From contig NZ_VFJB01000001.1 in assembly GCF_008362905.1 (NCBI RefSeq), positions 124,001 through 188,000 on the forward strand: a stretch of DNA of 64,000 bases, in the 5' to 3' direction. The stretch is from Deferribacter autotrophicus. Its GTDB lineage: Bacteria; Chrysiogenota; Deferribacteres; Deferribacterales; Deferribacteraceae. The notes under the pieces were generated by a model. That model ran no database searches and had not been told where the DNA came from. It was given only the letters and a program-made list of their open reading frames with translations. The translations under genes and the position numbers were made by a program. Below are positions 56,592 through 64,000 of the stretch, piece after piece; positions within the stretch are counted from its first letter, which is position 1; each line of letters starts with the position of its first letter.

Positions 56592-56936
56592 TTACTGACC
56601 CACATTAAAAACATTTACTTTATCACAATCACCCCATATAGACTCTAAATCATAAAAGTTCCTACTATCCTCCGTCATAAGATGAACAATAACATCTCCA
56701 AAATCGATACACACCCATTTTGACTTCCCCGTTCCATCCACACCAATAGGCATAACACCCTTCCGCTTCATCGCATAAAGTAAAGCATCTGTAATAGCAT
56801 TCAAATGCACTTCAGAATTACAAGTACATATAACCATATAATCAGCCAAAGCTGAAACAGGTGAAATGTTAAAAGCAACAATATTTTCACCCTTTTTGTC
56901 ATCAAGTATTTTTACAATTTCTTTCAAATTTTCCAT
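56592..56936 (-). CDS. rsfS: Ribosome silencing factor
   Basis: A 114-residue RsfS/RsfA family protein that binds L14 to block subunit joining in starvation. DYMVICTCNSEVHLNAITDALLYAMKRKG and WVCIDFGDVIVHLMTEDSRNFYDLESIWGD are the core signatures. GGAGG precedes the ATG at 56936, which shares a base with the nadD stop. Confidence 0.94.
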   Translation of the reverse strand: MENLKEIVKILDDKKGENIVAFNISPVSALADYMVICTCNSEVHLNAITDALLYAMKRKGVMPIGVDGTGKSKWVCIDFGDVIVHLMTEDSRNFYDLESIWGDCDKVNVFNVGQ

Positions 56937-57574
56937 CACACCTCCTGATATAATTTATTTTTTCTAATATAATCTACAACAACATTAGGTAAACAGCTAA
57001 AAATAGTTTTATCTTTAAATTTTTCTCTTATTTCAGTGCTAGAAATAGGTATTTCATCAATTTTATACAAAATTATGGCTCCTTCTTTTTGATCAACATA
57101 ATCTGAAAAATTAATAACCAAAGATTTTAACTCTTCAGGTATTATATTCATCATTTTTTCAAAAGGCATCTCTCTCCTGTTTGCAACAATGAAATTAGAA
57201 AGTTTAAACAGCTCTCTCCAATTTTGCCATGTTTCAATTGTAGCAAATATATCACTACCTGTTAAGAAAAAAAGTATATCGTCTGGATACAACTTTCTAA
57301 AATATTTCAATGTCTTGTATGTAAAAGAGATACCTTCTTGTTTTAACTCATAATCTGAAACCTCAAAATTTCCTCTCAAACAAAAGTCCAAAGCCAATTT
57401 TACCATTTCAAATCTTTTCTCAGCAGGAACCAATCCCAAATTTTTATGAGGTGGTATTTTTGCAGGTATAAAAAAGAATTTATCTATATTGAAGTCTTTA
57501 TACACCTTCTTAGCCAACTCTATATGGCCATTATGAATTGGGTTAAAGGTCCCCCCGAAAAGTACTATCCTCAA
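56936..57574 (-). CDS. nadD: Nicotinate-mononucleotide adenylyltransferase
   Basis: A 212-residue NaMN adenylyltransferase for NAD synthesis. GGTFNPIHNGHIELA is the nucleotidyl-transferase motif and ISSTEIREK the C-terminal one. The start must be the TTG at 57574 (eight bases after AAGGG); no ATG or GTG exists between the proA stop and the catalytic motif. In operon with proA and rsfS. Confidence 0.94.
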   Translation of the reverse strand: MRIVLFGGTFNPIHNGHIELAKKVYKDFNIDKFFFIPAKIPPHKNLGLVPAEKRFEMVKLALDFCLRGNFEVSDYELKQEGISFTYKTLKYFRKLYPDDILFFLTGSDIFATIETWQNWRELFKLSNFIVANRREMPFEKMMNIIPEELKSLVINFSDYVDQKEGAIILYKIDEIPISSTEIREKFKDKTIFSCLPNVVVDYIRKNKLYQEV

Positions 57575-57586
57575 TTAATCAACCCT

Positions 57587-58828
57587 TCACTTTCTTATGT
57601 GTCCATCGCCATAGATGATATATTTCGTTGTTGTCAAATCGTAAGCTCCCATAGGACCTCTACAGTGAAGCTTTTGCGTACTGATACCAATCTCAGCACC
57701 AAGCCCAAACTCTGCCCCATCGGTAAATCTTGTAGAAGCATTCACATAAACAGCAGCAGCATCCACTTCATCCAAAAATTTTTGTGCAACAGTGTAATTT
57801 TCCGTAACAATTGCTTCAGAATGTGAAGATCCATATCTATTTATATGTTCGATAGCTTCATCAATGCATCCTACTACCTTGATAGACAAAATCAAATCGA
57901 GATATTCTGTTTTCCAATCATCTTCTGTAGCAGGAATAACATCTATAACACTTTTCGTTAGTTCACACCCTCTCAATTCTACACCAGCTTTTTCATACTC
58001 ATCTTTAAGTTTTGGTAAAACTACTTCAGCCACATCTTTGTGAATTAAAAGTGTTTCCATGGCATTACATACCCCAGGGCGCTGCACTTTGGCATTAAAA
58101 GCAATTTTTACAGCTTTATCAATATCAGCATCCTTATCAATATACACATGACACAACCCTTTATCATGTTTCACGATGGGGATAAGACTATTTTCTGTAA
58201 CAAACTGAATAAGCCCTTCACCACCCCTTGGCACAATTAAATCAATATAACCTTTTGCTTTTAACATATCATAAATAAGCTTTCTCTCACTATCCTCTAT
58301 TACCAAAACAGTCTCTTTCATCAAACCATTATTAACAATGGCTTCCTGAATTATTTCTCCCAAAATTCTGTTAGAATTAACAGCCTCCTTACCACCTCTC
58401 AAAACAGCAGCATTACCTGATTTTAAACAAAGTGCAGCTGCATCTACAGTAACATTAGGTCTTGACTCATAAATTATACCTATCACCCCGATAGGCACTC
58501 TCACTTTATATATTTTCAAACCATTAGGTCTTTTATACCCTTTTTCAACCACCCCTACCGGATCATCTTGATTTACTATATCCATAACCCCATTTATCAT
58601 TGCATCTATTCTTTTATCATTTAACAACAATCTATCCATGAGGGCCTTACTCAACCCCGCCTTTTCCCCTTCAGCAAGATCCTTTGCATTTTCGTTCTTT
58701 ATTCTATTTCTATTTTTATCCAAATTTTCAGCAATCTGTTTCAAAAGGTCATTTTTTACTTCACTTTTCAAATGCATCAACTTTAAAGATGCTTCTTTTA
58801 CCTTCTTTAACTGCTCTAAAAAACTCAT
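57587..58828 (-). CDS. proA: Gamma-glutamyl phosphate reductase
   Basis: A 413-residue NADPH-dependent reductase, second step of proline synthesis. The catalytic cysteine lies in RPGVCNAMETLL; SRPNVTVDAAALCLKSGNAAVLRGG is the cofactor region. GGAGGGG precedes the ATG, adjacent to the proB stop. Confidence 0.96.
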   Translation of the reverse strand: MSFLEQLKKVKEASLKLMHLKSEVKNDLLKQIAENLDKNRNRIKNENAKDLAEGEKAGLSKALMDRLLLNDKRIDAMINGVMDIVNQDDPVGVVEKGYKRPNGLKIYKVRVPIGVIGIIYESRPNVTVDAAALCLKSGNAAVLRGGKEAVNSNRILGEIIQEAIVNNGLMKETVLVIEDSERKLIYDMLKAKGYIDLIVPRGGEGLIQFVTENSLIPIVKHDKGLCHVYIDKDADIDKAVKIAFNAKVQRPGVCNAMETLLIHKDVAEVVLPKLKDEYEKAGVELRGCELTKSVIDVIPATEDDWKTEYLDLILSIKVVGCIDEAIEHINRYGSSHSEAIVTENYTVAQKFLDEVDAAAVYVNASTRFTDGAEFGLGAEIGISTQKLHCRGPMGAYDLTTTKYIIYGDGHIRK

Positions 58829-59971
58829 CTACCCCTCCAAAAAATCGGATAAAACAAAATCATCTCTATGCACCACCTCATCACTAAATTTATAGCCTAA
58901 AATATTTATTATTTCAGCAGTTTTTTTCCCCATTATTTTTTCAATTTCAATATTACTGTATCTCACTTTACCTCTTCCAAGCTCTTTCCCTTTTTGGTCA
59001 ACAATTCTTACCACATCTCCTACATTAAATCGACCATTAACATTCACTATACCACTTGGTAAAAGAGATTTTTTGTCATTAACAATAGCCTTCTTAGCAC
59101 CCTCATCAACAACAATCTCACCTTTTGGAATCGCTGCATATGCTATCCAAAGTTTCCTCTTTTTTAAAGGATCTTCAAGATGAGAAAAGTATGTGCCTAT
59201 TTCATCACCATTTAAAAATCTTTTAATATTTTCAGGATCTTTTCCATTTATTATGCCCACATAACACCCAGCATTCAGTGCTTTTTTTGCAGCCAAAATC
59301 TTGGACTTCATCCCCCCTGTTCCCACAGATGTAATGGAATCTCCAGCCATTCCAAGTAATTTACTATCAAAATACTTTATTTCTGAAATAAGAGTTGCGC
59401 TTTTATCCTTGGAAGGGTCTGCAGTAAAAAAACCATCCACATCAGATAAAATCAAAAGCAATTCAGCACCAATTAATCCTGCCATAAGGGCTGATAAATT
59501 ATCGTTATCGCCAAAACTATCTACAAACTTTAATTCTTCCACTACAACAGTATCATTTTCATTTACTATAGGAATAACATTATTGCTAAAAAGTTCTCTG
59601 ATTGTATATTTGGCATTAAGATATCTTCTTCTGTTTGAAAAATCATCTTTTGTTATCAAAATTTGAGCTACTTTTAAACCACAATGTTCAAATGCATTTT
59701 CATAGATCTGAATTAGTTTCGGCTGTCCAACAGCAGCACAAGCTTGCCGCTTTGAAATTTCCTTAGGCTTTTCTTGCAATCCTAATACCTGTATCCCTGC
59801 TGCAACTGCACCAGAGCTTACAATGAGTATATTTTCAATTTGTGATTTAAGCTCACCTATTACTTTTGCAAGATTATTAATATAGTTGTTGTCGATTATT
59901 GTTGAATTATTGGTTAAGATGTTACTGCCGATTTTAATGACTAGGGTTTTAACCTGAGGTAATCTTCTCAT
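58829..59971 (-). CDS. proB: Glutamate 5-kinase
   Basis: A 380-residue kinase, first step of proline synthesis: amino-acid-kinase domain (VIKIGSNILTNN, VSSGAVAAG, VNENDTVV, VGTGGMKSKILAA) and a C-terminal PUA domain (GIVNVNGRFNVGDVVRIVD). The frame continues upstream through the tRNA-Gln gene, so only the ATG at 59971 is real. It is 11 bases past the tRNA 3' end, without a Shine-Dalgarno. Confidence 0.95.
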   Translation of the reverse strand: MRRLPQVKTLVIKIGSNILTNNSTIIDNNYINNLAKVIGELKSQIENILIVSSGAVAAGIQVLGLQEKPKEISKRQACAAVGQPKLIQIYENAFEHCGLKVAQILITKDDFSNRRRYLNAKYTIRELFSNNVIPIVNENDTVVVEELKFVDSFGDNDNLSALMAGLIGAELLLILSDVDGFFTADPSKDKSATLISEIKYFDSKLLGMAGDSITSVGTGGMKSKILAAKKALNAGCYVGIINGKDPENIKRFLNGDEIGTYFSHLEDPLKKRKLWIAYAAIPKGEIVVDEGAKKAIVNDKKSLLPSGIVNVNGRFNVGDVVRIVDQKGKELGRGKVRYSNIEIEKIMGKKTAEIINILGYKFSDEVVHRDDFVLSDFLEG

Positions 59972-59982
59972 AAATTTATCAG

Positions 59983-60055
59983 CTGGGGCGGCAGGATTCG
60001 AACCTGCGAATGGCGGATCCAAAGTCCGCTGCCTTGCCAGCTTGGCGACGCCCCA
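59983..60055 (-). tRNA. tRNA-Gln (TTG anticodon)
   Basis: A 73-base cloverleaf: acceptor TGGGGCG/CGCCCCA with discriminator G and the U1-A72 pair typical of tRNA-Gln, anticodon loop CTTTGGA (anticodon TTG), T-loop TTCGAAT. CCA is not encoded. Confidence 0.96.
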
Positions 60056-60072
60056 ATTCAAATCCGTCGCTC

Positions 60073-60101
60073 TAAATATATAAATTTCTCAAACTTGTCA
60101 A
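60073..60101 (-). promoter_or_regulatory. Promoter of tRNA-Gln-proBA
   Basis: TTGACA at 60096-60101 and TATTTA at 60073-60078 are 17 bases apart; TATATT is an alternative -10 at 15 bases. It follows the hybrid kinase stop within six bases. Confidence 0.7.
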
Positions 60102-60106
60102 GCGAT

Positions 60107-62869
60107 TTATATTTTTTTCTTTTCGTTCCTTAAATATCTATCAATTATTCTTTTTATTTCATCAAGGCTAAAAGGTTTAATAAGACAATCATCAAACCCA
60201 TATTTCTTATAATTTGAAATAGCATCATTATCCGAATAACCACTAGTAACTACTACATATAAACCAGGATCCTCTTCTTTAATTTTTTTTACAGTTTCAA
60301 TGCCACCCATTCCGCCAATGATTGTTAAATCCAGAAAAATCATATCAAATTTCTCATCTTTTATTGCCTCTAGAACCTCTTCACCACTCTTTGTGACTCT
60401 TACTTCACAACCAAGTGATTTAATCAACATCCCAAACGAATCCCTTAACATTTTTTCATCATCCATATAAAGTACTTGAAGCTTATAATCAGAAACAGTT
60501 TCTTGCTTAAAACTTTCTAAGTAACTACCTTCAAAGCTCTTTAGCAAAATGACAAATTCAGCACCTTTATCAGCCCCTTGATTTAAATATATAATCCCAT
60601 TATGTTTTTTTATTATAGAATAACATACTGCCAATCCAAGACCATGTCCTTTTTCTTTTGTGCTAAAGTAAGGCTCAAAAATTTTATCAGATAATTCATA
60701 AGGTATACCAGGTCCACTATCCTTAACTCTAATCTCTACATATTTCCCTGAGGATAACCCAAAAACATTATTTTCATCTAATAATTTTTTGTTTGTAGTT
60801 ATTACTATTTCACCTTTATTTTTTATAGCATCTCTTGCATTTAAAAGTAAATTTGTAAATACTTGAGCTAGCTGATGTGGATCCACCTCGCAAATAATGG
60901 GCTCTTCCAAAAAATCTGTTTTTACTTCAATAGCTGTACCACTTAAAACTATTTCAATACAATTCTCTATTATATTAATAATATCAACTTTCTTTTTAAC
61001 TGGTTCGCCACCTTTGGAAAATGTAAGAAGCTGCTTAGTAATCCCAACCGATTGTTCTACAATTTTATCTATACCAATAGCAATATTTCTAACATAATTG
61101 TCCTCATAATTTGCAAGAAGGTTCGCATAATTTCGTATGGCAGCAAGATAATTATTGAAATCATGAGCTAAACCACCAGCAAACTTGCCAATTGATTCAA
61201 ACTGTTTCGTTTGATAAAGCCGACTCTCAACCAATCTTTTTTCTGTAATATCATTAAAAACAAAAACTGCTCCAGATATTTTACTTTTTGCATCAAAAAG
61301 TGGAGCAAAACTATCACCAATATATATTGGTGAACCATCATGTAGCTTTAAAATACAATCATTCTCTAATTTACCTTTTATCCCTTTATCAAAAATATCT
61401 TTGAAGGGGATATTAACTTTTTTACCATTTTTATAAATCTTTATTACATCACCAAAATCTTTTCCCAACAAATTGAAACCTCTAAGCTTCAAAATATCTA
61501 AAGCAGCGTCATTATAGAAAATAATCTTCATACTTTTATCTATACCGATTACACCCTCAGATATTGATTTTAAAATTGCATTAAGCTTCTCTTTTTCTTC
61601 AATCACTTTATCCATCGCATTTTTAAGTTCTGTAATATCAATAGCATACCATGCAACTGTTTTTTTGGGATATCCAAGCTCAATAGGGATAACTCTCCCT
61701 TCAAAATATTCATACCCTCCTTTTACATCCAACTCATACCTTAATATCTGCATTTCATTGGTTTCAATTGCTTTCTTTATAACACTCATAAACTCTCTGG
61801 CTTTTGCCCCATCCATTACTTCGTCAATTTTTTTCCCTAATAAGTTCTCTTTAAAATCAAATAATAAACCTTCATTAGAAGTTATAATCTCCAAATAAGT
61901 GCCATCTTCATCAAAAATAAAAATAACATGAGGTGCAGAATTAAGAATTAAATTTAATCTTAATTCGCTTTCAGATAATTTTTGAAGCGCCTCTTTTAAC
62001 TCTGCAGTTTTAACCTCAACCTTATTATGAAGATATTTATTAAAAATGAATAAAAACAAAGATATTCCTGTTAAAATTATTAAAATAATTATGAAGATAG
62101 AGTAATTATAATTCTCAACATAGTTATTCAAAAGGAAATTTAATCTTTTATAATAATAAGAATCTCTATTCTCAATTAAATTTTTTAACTCATTGTTTAT
62201 TTTTGATATTATATTACCATCAAAATTTCTATTAAATGCAAAAACAATTTTGACTGGATTAAATATCAGATTTGTTTTATATAATTTTACATCTTTCATT
62301 TGTAACAAATATAGTCTACTTACTAAACCTGCATCACCTTCCCTTTTGATTAATCCGCTAATCACTTGGTCGTAATCTTCTTCTACAATAATATTAGATT
62401 TTATATTAAAACTCTTTAAATTACTTTTTAATCCTTGTAACCCTTCAAAAAATATATCATTATTGACAACTAAAATTCTTTTCTCTTCAAGATCCAATAC
62501 CGACTTAATACTTTTATCAACAGAAACTATCTGTCCCCAATTAGTCAACAGTGGAAAATCAGGTGAGCTAAATTTCATATATTTTAGACGCTCATCCGAA
62601 TAACCGATAGGTAAAAAAATATCTATATTTCCTTTTACTAATTCTTCATAAAGACCGTTCCAATTACCTGTTACAATTTCATATTTTATATTTTCTTTTT
62701 CAGCAATATATTTAAAAATATCTACGACAAATCCACTAACCTTATCATGTTCCACATATGATAGTGGTGGGTTGTGCCAAATACCAACTTTAAAAGTTTT
62801 AGCATAATTAAAATCAGGGTAGAAAAGAATAAAAAGAAAAGCAAAGAATAACATAAACCTCGATAACAT
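60107..62869 (-). CDS. Hybrid histidine kinase with periplasmic solute-binding sensor
   Basis: A 920-residue kinase. A signal-like N-terminus (LFFAFLFILFYPDFNYA) is followed by an SBP_bac_3 domain (about 25-245, FKVGIWHNPPLSYVEHDKVSGFVVDIFKYIAEKE), one TM helix (about 250-272), two PAS domains (about 300-415 and 425-540), HisKA (GLAHDFNNYLAAI), HATPase_c (DSGPGIP, GHGLGLAV) and a receiver (MDDEK, FLDLT). Amino acid-like ligands probably bind directly. No separate DNA-binding regulator is adjacent. Start is the ATG at 62869; an ATG at 62854 is possible. Confidence 0.9.
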   Translation of the reverse strand: MLSRFMLFFAFLFILFYPDFNYAKTFKVGIWHNPPLSYVEHDKVSGFVVDIFKYIAEKENIKYEIVTGNWNGLYEELVKGNIDIFLPIGYSDERLKYMKFSSPDFPLLTNWGQIVSVDKSIKSVLDLEEKRILVVNNDIFFEGLQGLKSNLKSFNIKSNIIVEEDYDQVISGLIKREGDAGLVSRLYLLQMKDVKLYKTNLIFNPVKIVFAFNRNFDGNIISKINNELKNLIENRDSYYYKRLNFLLNNYVENYNYSIFIIILIILTGISLFLFIFNKYLHNKVEVKTAELKEALQKLSESELRLNLILNSAPHVIFIFDEDGTYLEIITSNEGLLFDFKENLLGKKIDEVMDGAKAREFMSVIKKAIETNEMQILRYELDVKGGYEYFEGRVIPIELGYPKKTVAWYAIDITELKNAMDKVIEEKEKLNAILKSISEGVIGIDKSMKIIFYNDAALDILKLRGFNLLGKDFGDVIKIYKNGKKVNIPFKDIFDKGIKGKLENDCILKLHDGSPIYIGDSFAPLFDAKSKISGAVFVFNDITEKRLVESRLYQTKQFESIGKFAGGLAHDFNNYLAAIRNYANLLANYEDNYVRNIAIGIDKIVEQSVGITKQLLTFSKGGEPVKKKVDIINIIENCIEIVLSGTAIEVKTDFLEEPIICEVDPHQLAQVFTNLLLNARDAIKNKGEIVITTNKKLLDENNVFGLSSGKYVEIRVKDSGPGIPYELSDKIFEPYFSTKEKGHGLGLAVCYSIIKKHNGIIYLNQGADKGAEFVILLKSFEGSYLESFKQETVSDYKLQVLYMDDEKMLRDSFGMLIKSLGCEVRVTKSGEEVLEAIKDEKFDMIFLDLTIIGGMGGIETVKKIKEEDPGLYVVVTSGYSDNDAISNYKKYGFDDCLIKPFSLDEIKRIIDRYLRNEKKKI

Positions 62870-62874
62870 AAGCA

Positions 62875-62903
62875 ATTATAACATTTTTTAATTTTTTTAT
62901 CAA
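62875..62903 (-). promoter_or_regulatory. Strong promoter placed against the hybrid kinase start codon
   Basis: TTGATA (62898-62903) and perfect TATAAT (62875-62880) are exactly 17 bases apart. The predicted transcript start coincides with the ATG at 62869, so the mRNA may be leaderless. Confidence 0.7.
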
Positions 62904-62949
62904 TATCAATTGACTTTAGTAAATTTTGTTTTATTTTGTCATTATCTTT

Positions 62950-62969
62950 TAGTCATATTTAGTCATATT
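62950..62969 (+). repeat. Tandem TAGTCATATT in the nitroreductase leader
   Basis: Two adjacent copies of TAGTCATATT upstream of the nitroreductase RBS. They could be a regulator site. Confidence 0.4.
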
Positions 62970-62987
62970 AAAATTAAGGAGAGAGAT

Positions 62988-63512
62988 ATGTTAGAGTTAT
63001 TGAGAAAAAGAAGAAGTATCAGGCAATTTCAAGACAAAAAAATCGAATCTGAAAAAATCGAAATACTAAAAGAAGCAATTCTTCGCTCACCATCATCAAG
63101 AGGCCTTACCCCTTGGGAATTTATTTTTGTCGATGATAAAAATATTTTACAAAAGCTATCCACGGCAAAAACACATGGCTCTTCTTTCATTAAAAACGCA
63201 CCGCTAGCTGTAGTGGTCATTGCAGATACAAATAAGTCGGATGTTTGCATTGAAGATTGCTCAATAGCAGCAATTACGCTTCAGTACACTGCAGAATCTT
63301 TAGGGCTTGGCAGCTGCTGGGCACAAATTAGATTAAGGGAACATAATAAAGAAATGAGTGCGGAAGATTATGTGAAAAACATATTAAACATTCCCGAAAA
63401 TTATATGGTGGAATGTATCATTGGCATTGGTTATCCGGCTGAAACCAAAAAAGGTCATACAACTTCTGAACTGCACTTTAATAAAATTCATTGGAACTCC
63501 TATGGGAAGTAA
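62988..63512 (+). CDS. Nitroreductase-family flavoprotein
   Basis: A 174-residue FMN-dependent nitroreductase-like protein: LRKRRSIRQFQDKKI and RSPSSRGLTPWEFIFVDD bind FMN, and AESLGLGSCW is the other family motif. Substrate unknown. AAGGAG lies seven bases before the ATG at 62988; a longer frame from 62910 has no RBS and overlaps the kinase promoter. Confidence 0.9.
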   Translation: MLELLRKRRSIRQFQDKKIESEKIEILKEAILRSPSSRGLTPWEFIFVDDKNILQKLSTAKTHGSSFIKNAPLAVVVIADTNKSDVCIEDCSIAAITLQYTAESLGLGSCWAQIRLREHNKEMSAEDYVKNILNIPENYMVECIIGIGYPAETKKGHTTSELHFNKIHWNSYGK

Positions 63513-63513
63513 G

Positions 63514-63594
63514 GGTATTAGGGGTAGTAAAGGTATTAGAGGTATTAGAGGTTGTAGAGGTATTTAAGGGCGTAAGGGGAATAAGGGTTGTTGA
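63514..63594 (+). repeat. Nine imperfect copies of a 9-nt repeat
   Basis: Period-9 array with consensus GGTATTAGA (for example GGTATTAGG, GGTAGTAAA, GGTATTAGA twice, GGTTGTAGA), starting two bases after the nitroreductase stop. The reverse complement of 63614-63632 reads GGTAGTAAGGTACTAGGAG, matching the repeats, so the array can fold back on it as a hairpin. Confidence 0.7.
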
Positions 63595-63667
63595 AAAATA
63601 TACATATACAACTCCTAGTACCTTACTACCCATAACTATTTTATGAAATAAAAAAAAAGGGTAAAAA

Positions 63668-64000
63668 ATGATAAAAAATGAACTTTCTAAAGCGAAAAGC
63701 AAATATTTACTTCAGCATAAAGATAATCCAGTTGCATGGCAAACTTGGAATAATGAGACACTAGAGCTTGCCAAAAGATTGAATAAACCCCTTTTCATAA
63801 GTATCGGATACTCATCCTGTCACTGGTGCCACGTAATGGCTCACGAATCTTTTGAAGATAATGAAACTGCAAATATTTTAAATAAAAATTTTATCCCCAT
63901 AAAAATTGATAAAGAAGAATACCCTGAAATCGATAAAAAATACCAGTTTTATATTCAAATTACGAATAAACAAGGTGGATGGCCGCTATCCGTTTTTGCT
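63668..64000 (+). CDS. DUF255 thioredoxin-like protein (YyaL/SSP411 family), N-terminal part
   Basis: The 111 visible residues form the thioredoxin-like domain of the DUF255/YyaL family: SSCHWCHVMAHESFED with a CHWC redox motif, KIDKEEYPEIDK and GGWPLSVF. Full-length members also have a C-terminal six-hairpin glycosidase-like domain, outside this window. AAGGG precedes the ATG. The in vivo role of the family is unclear. Confidence 0.9.
   Translation, partial: MIKNELSKAKSKYLLQHKDNPVAWQTWNNETLELAKRLNKPLFISIGYSSCHWCHVMAHESFEDNETANILNKNFIPIKIDKEEYPEIDKKYQFYIQITNKQGGWPLSVFA

Noticed and set aside
59972-60061. N-terminal extension of proB through the tRNA-Gln gene
   Set aside because: The frame is open only because the tRNA happens to lack stops; the family start is the ATG at 59971.
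62910-62987. Longer nitroreductase with a hydrophobic N-terminus
   Set aside because: No RBS, overlaps the divergent kinase promoter, and the family begins at MLELLRKRRS.

Overview
The window is AT-rich and densely packed with genes, almost all on the minus strand in long overlapping operons. GC is concentrated in the two tRNA genes and in a few hairpins. The content points to a Gram-negative bacterium: a FadL-type porin, lipoproteins, the Mla lipid-transport genes, TRAP and Liv importers, sigma-54 activators and PII/GlnA nitrogen control. The style of the gene blocks resembles Deferribacterota (Deferribacter-like); that placement is inference from style, not from a marker-gene comparison.

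Layout. 1-3807: a truncated fatty acyl-CoA synthetase, a FadL-family porin with a clear terminator, and a PHP phosphoesterase. 3794-14166: an accessory block with a possible nuclease-like protein, three tandem dynamin-like GTPases interleaved with a membrane-anchored cysteine-repeat protein and a TerB-like protein, a small secreted-looking protein, and a NarX/NarL-type two-component system. A 36-37 bp dyad is repeated in front of two promoters in this block and may define one regulon. 14262-16901: an MBL-fold hydrolase, then glnB-glnA. 17016-19940: an Mla-like lipid-transport operon whose ATPase gene is reduced to a remnant without Walker motifs. 19994-30881: a PH-like membrane protein, a 905-residue TPR lipoprotein, a kinase-like protein without a catalytic domain, rnhA, a zinc-ribbon protein, a Nif3 protein, a CAU tRNA, rpoD, dnaG and a small hydrolase.

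31044-33092: an isolated oligopeptide-type ABC ATPase, a palindromic MITE-like repeat, and a CBS-ACT protein. 33273-42730: a branched-chain amino acid (Liv) type ABC operon that also carries two acyl-CoA ligases, split between livM and livK by an intact IS110-family element. The leader of that element folds into two internal-loop stem-loops whose strands match the element ends and its left flank, as expected of a bridge RNA. 42909-49892: a PATAN-DnaJ-TPR protein, an inositol phosphatase, ZapE, TadA, RsmE, a phosphatase and PrmA. 49900-55863: a compact TRAP transporter under an NtrB/NtrC-type system. 55850-59971: TrmL, an HTH-Zn protein, RsfS, NadD, ProA and ProB, with tRNA-Gln directly upstream of proB. 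60107-62869: a hybrid kinase with a periplasmic solute-binding domain, followed on the plus strand by a nitroreductase, a 9-nt tandem repeat and a truncated DUF255 thioredoxin-like protein.

Most likely new systems: the three-dynamin cluster with its shared operator, and the IS110 bridge RNA, whose guides can be read off the sequence.
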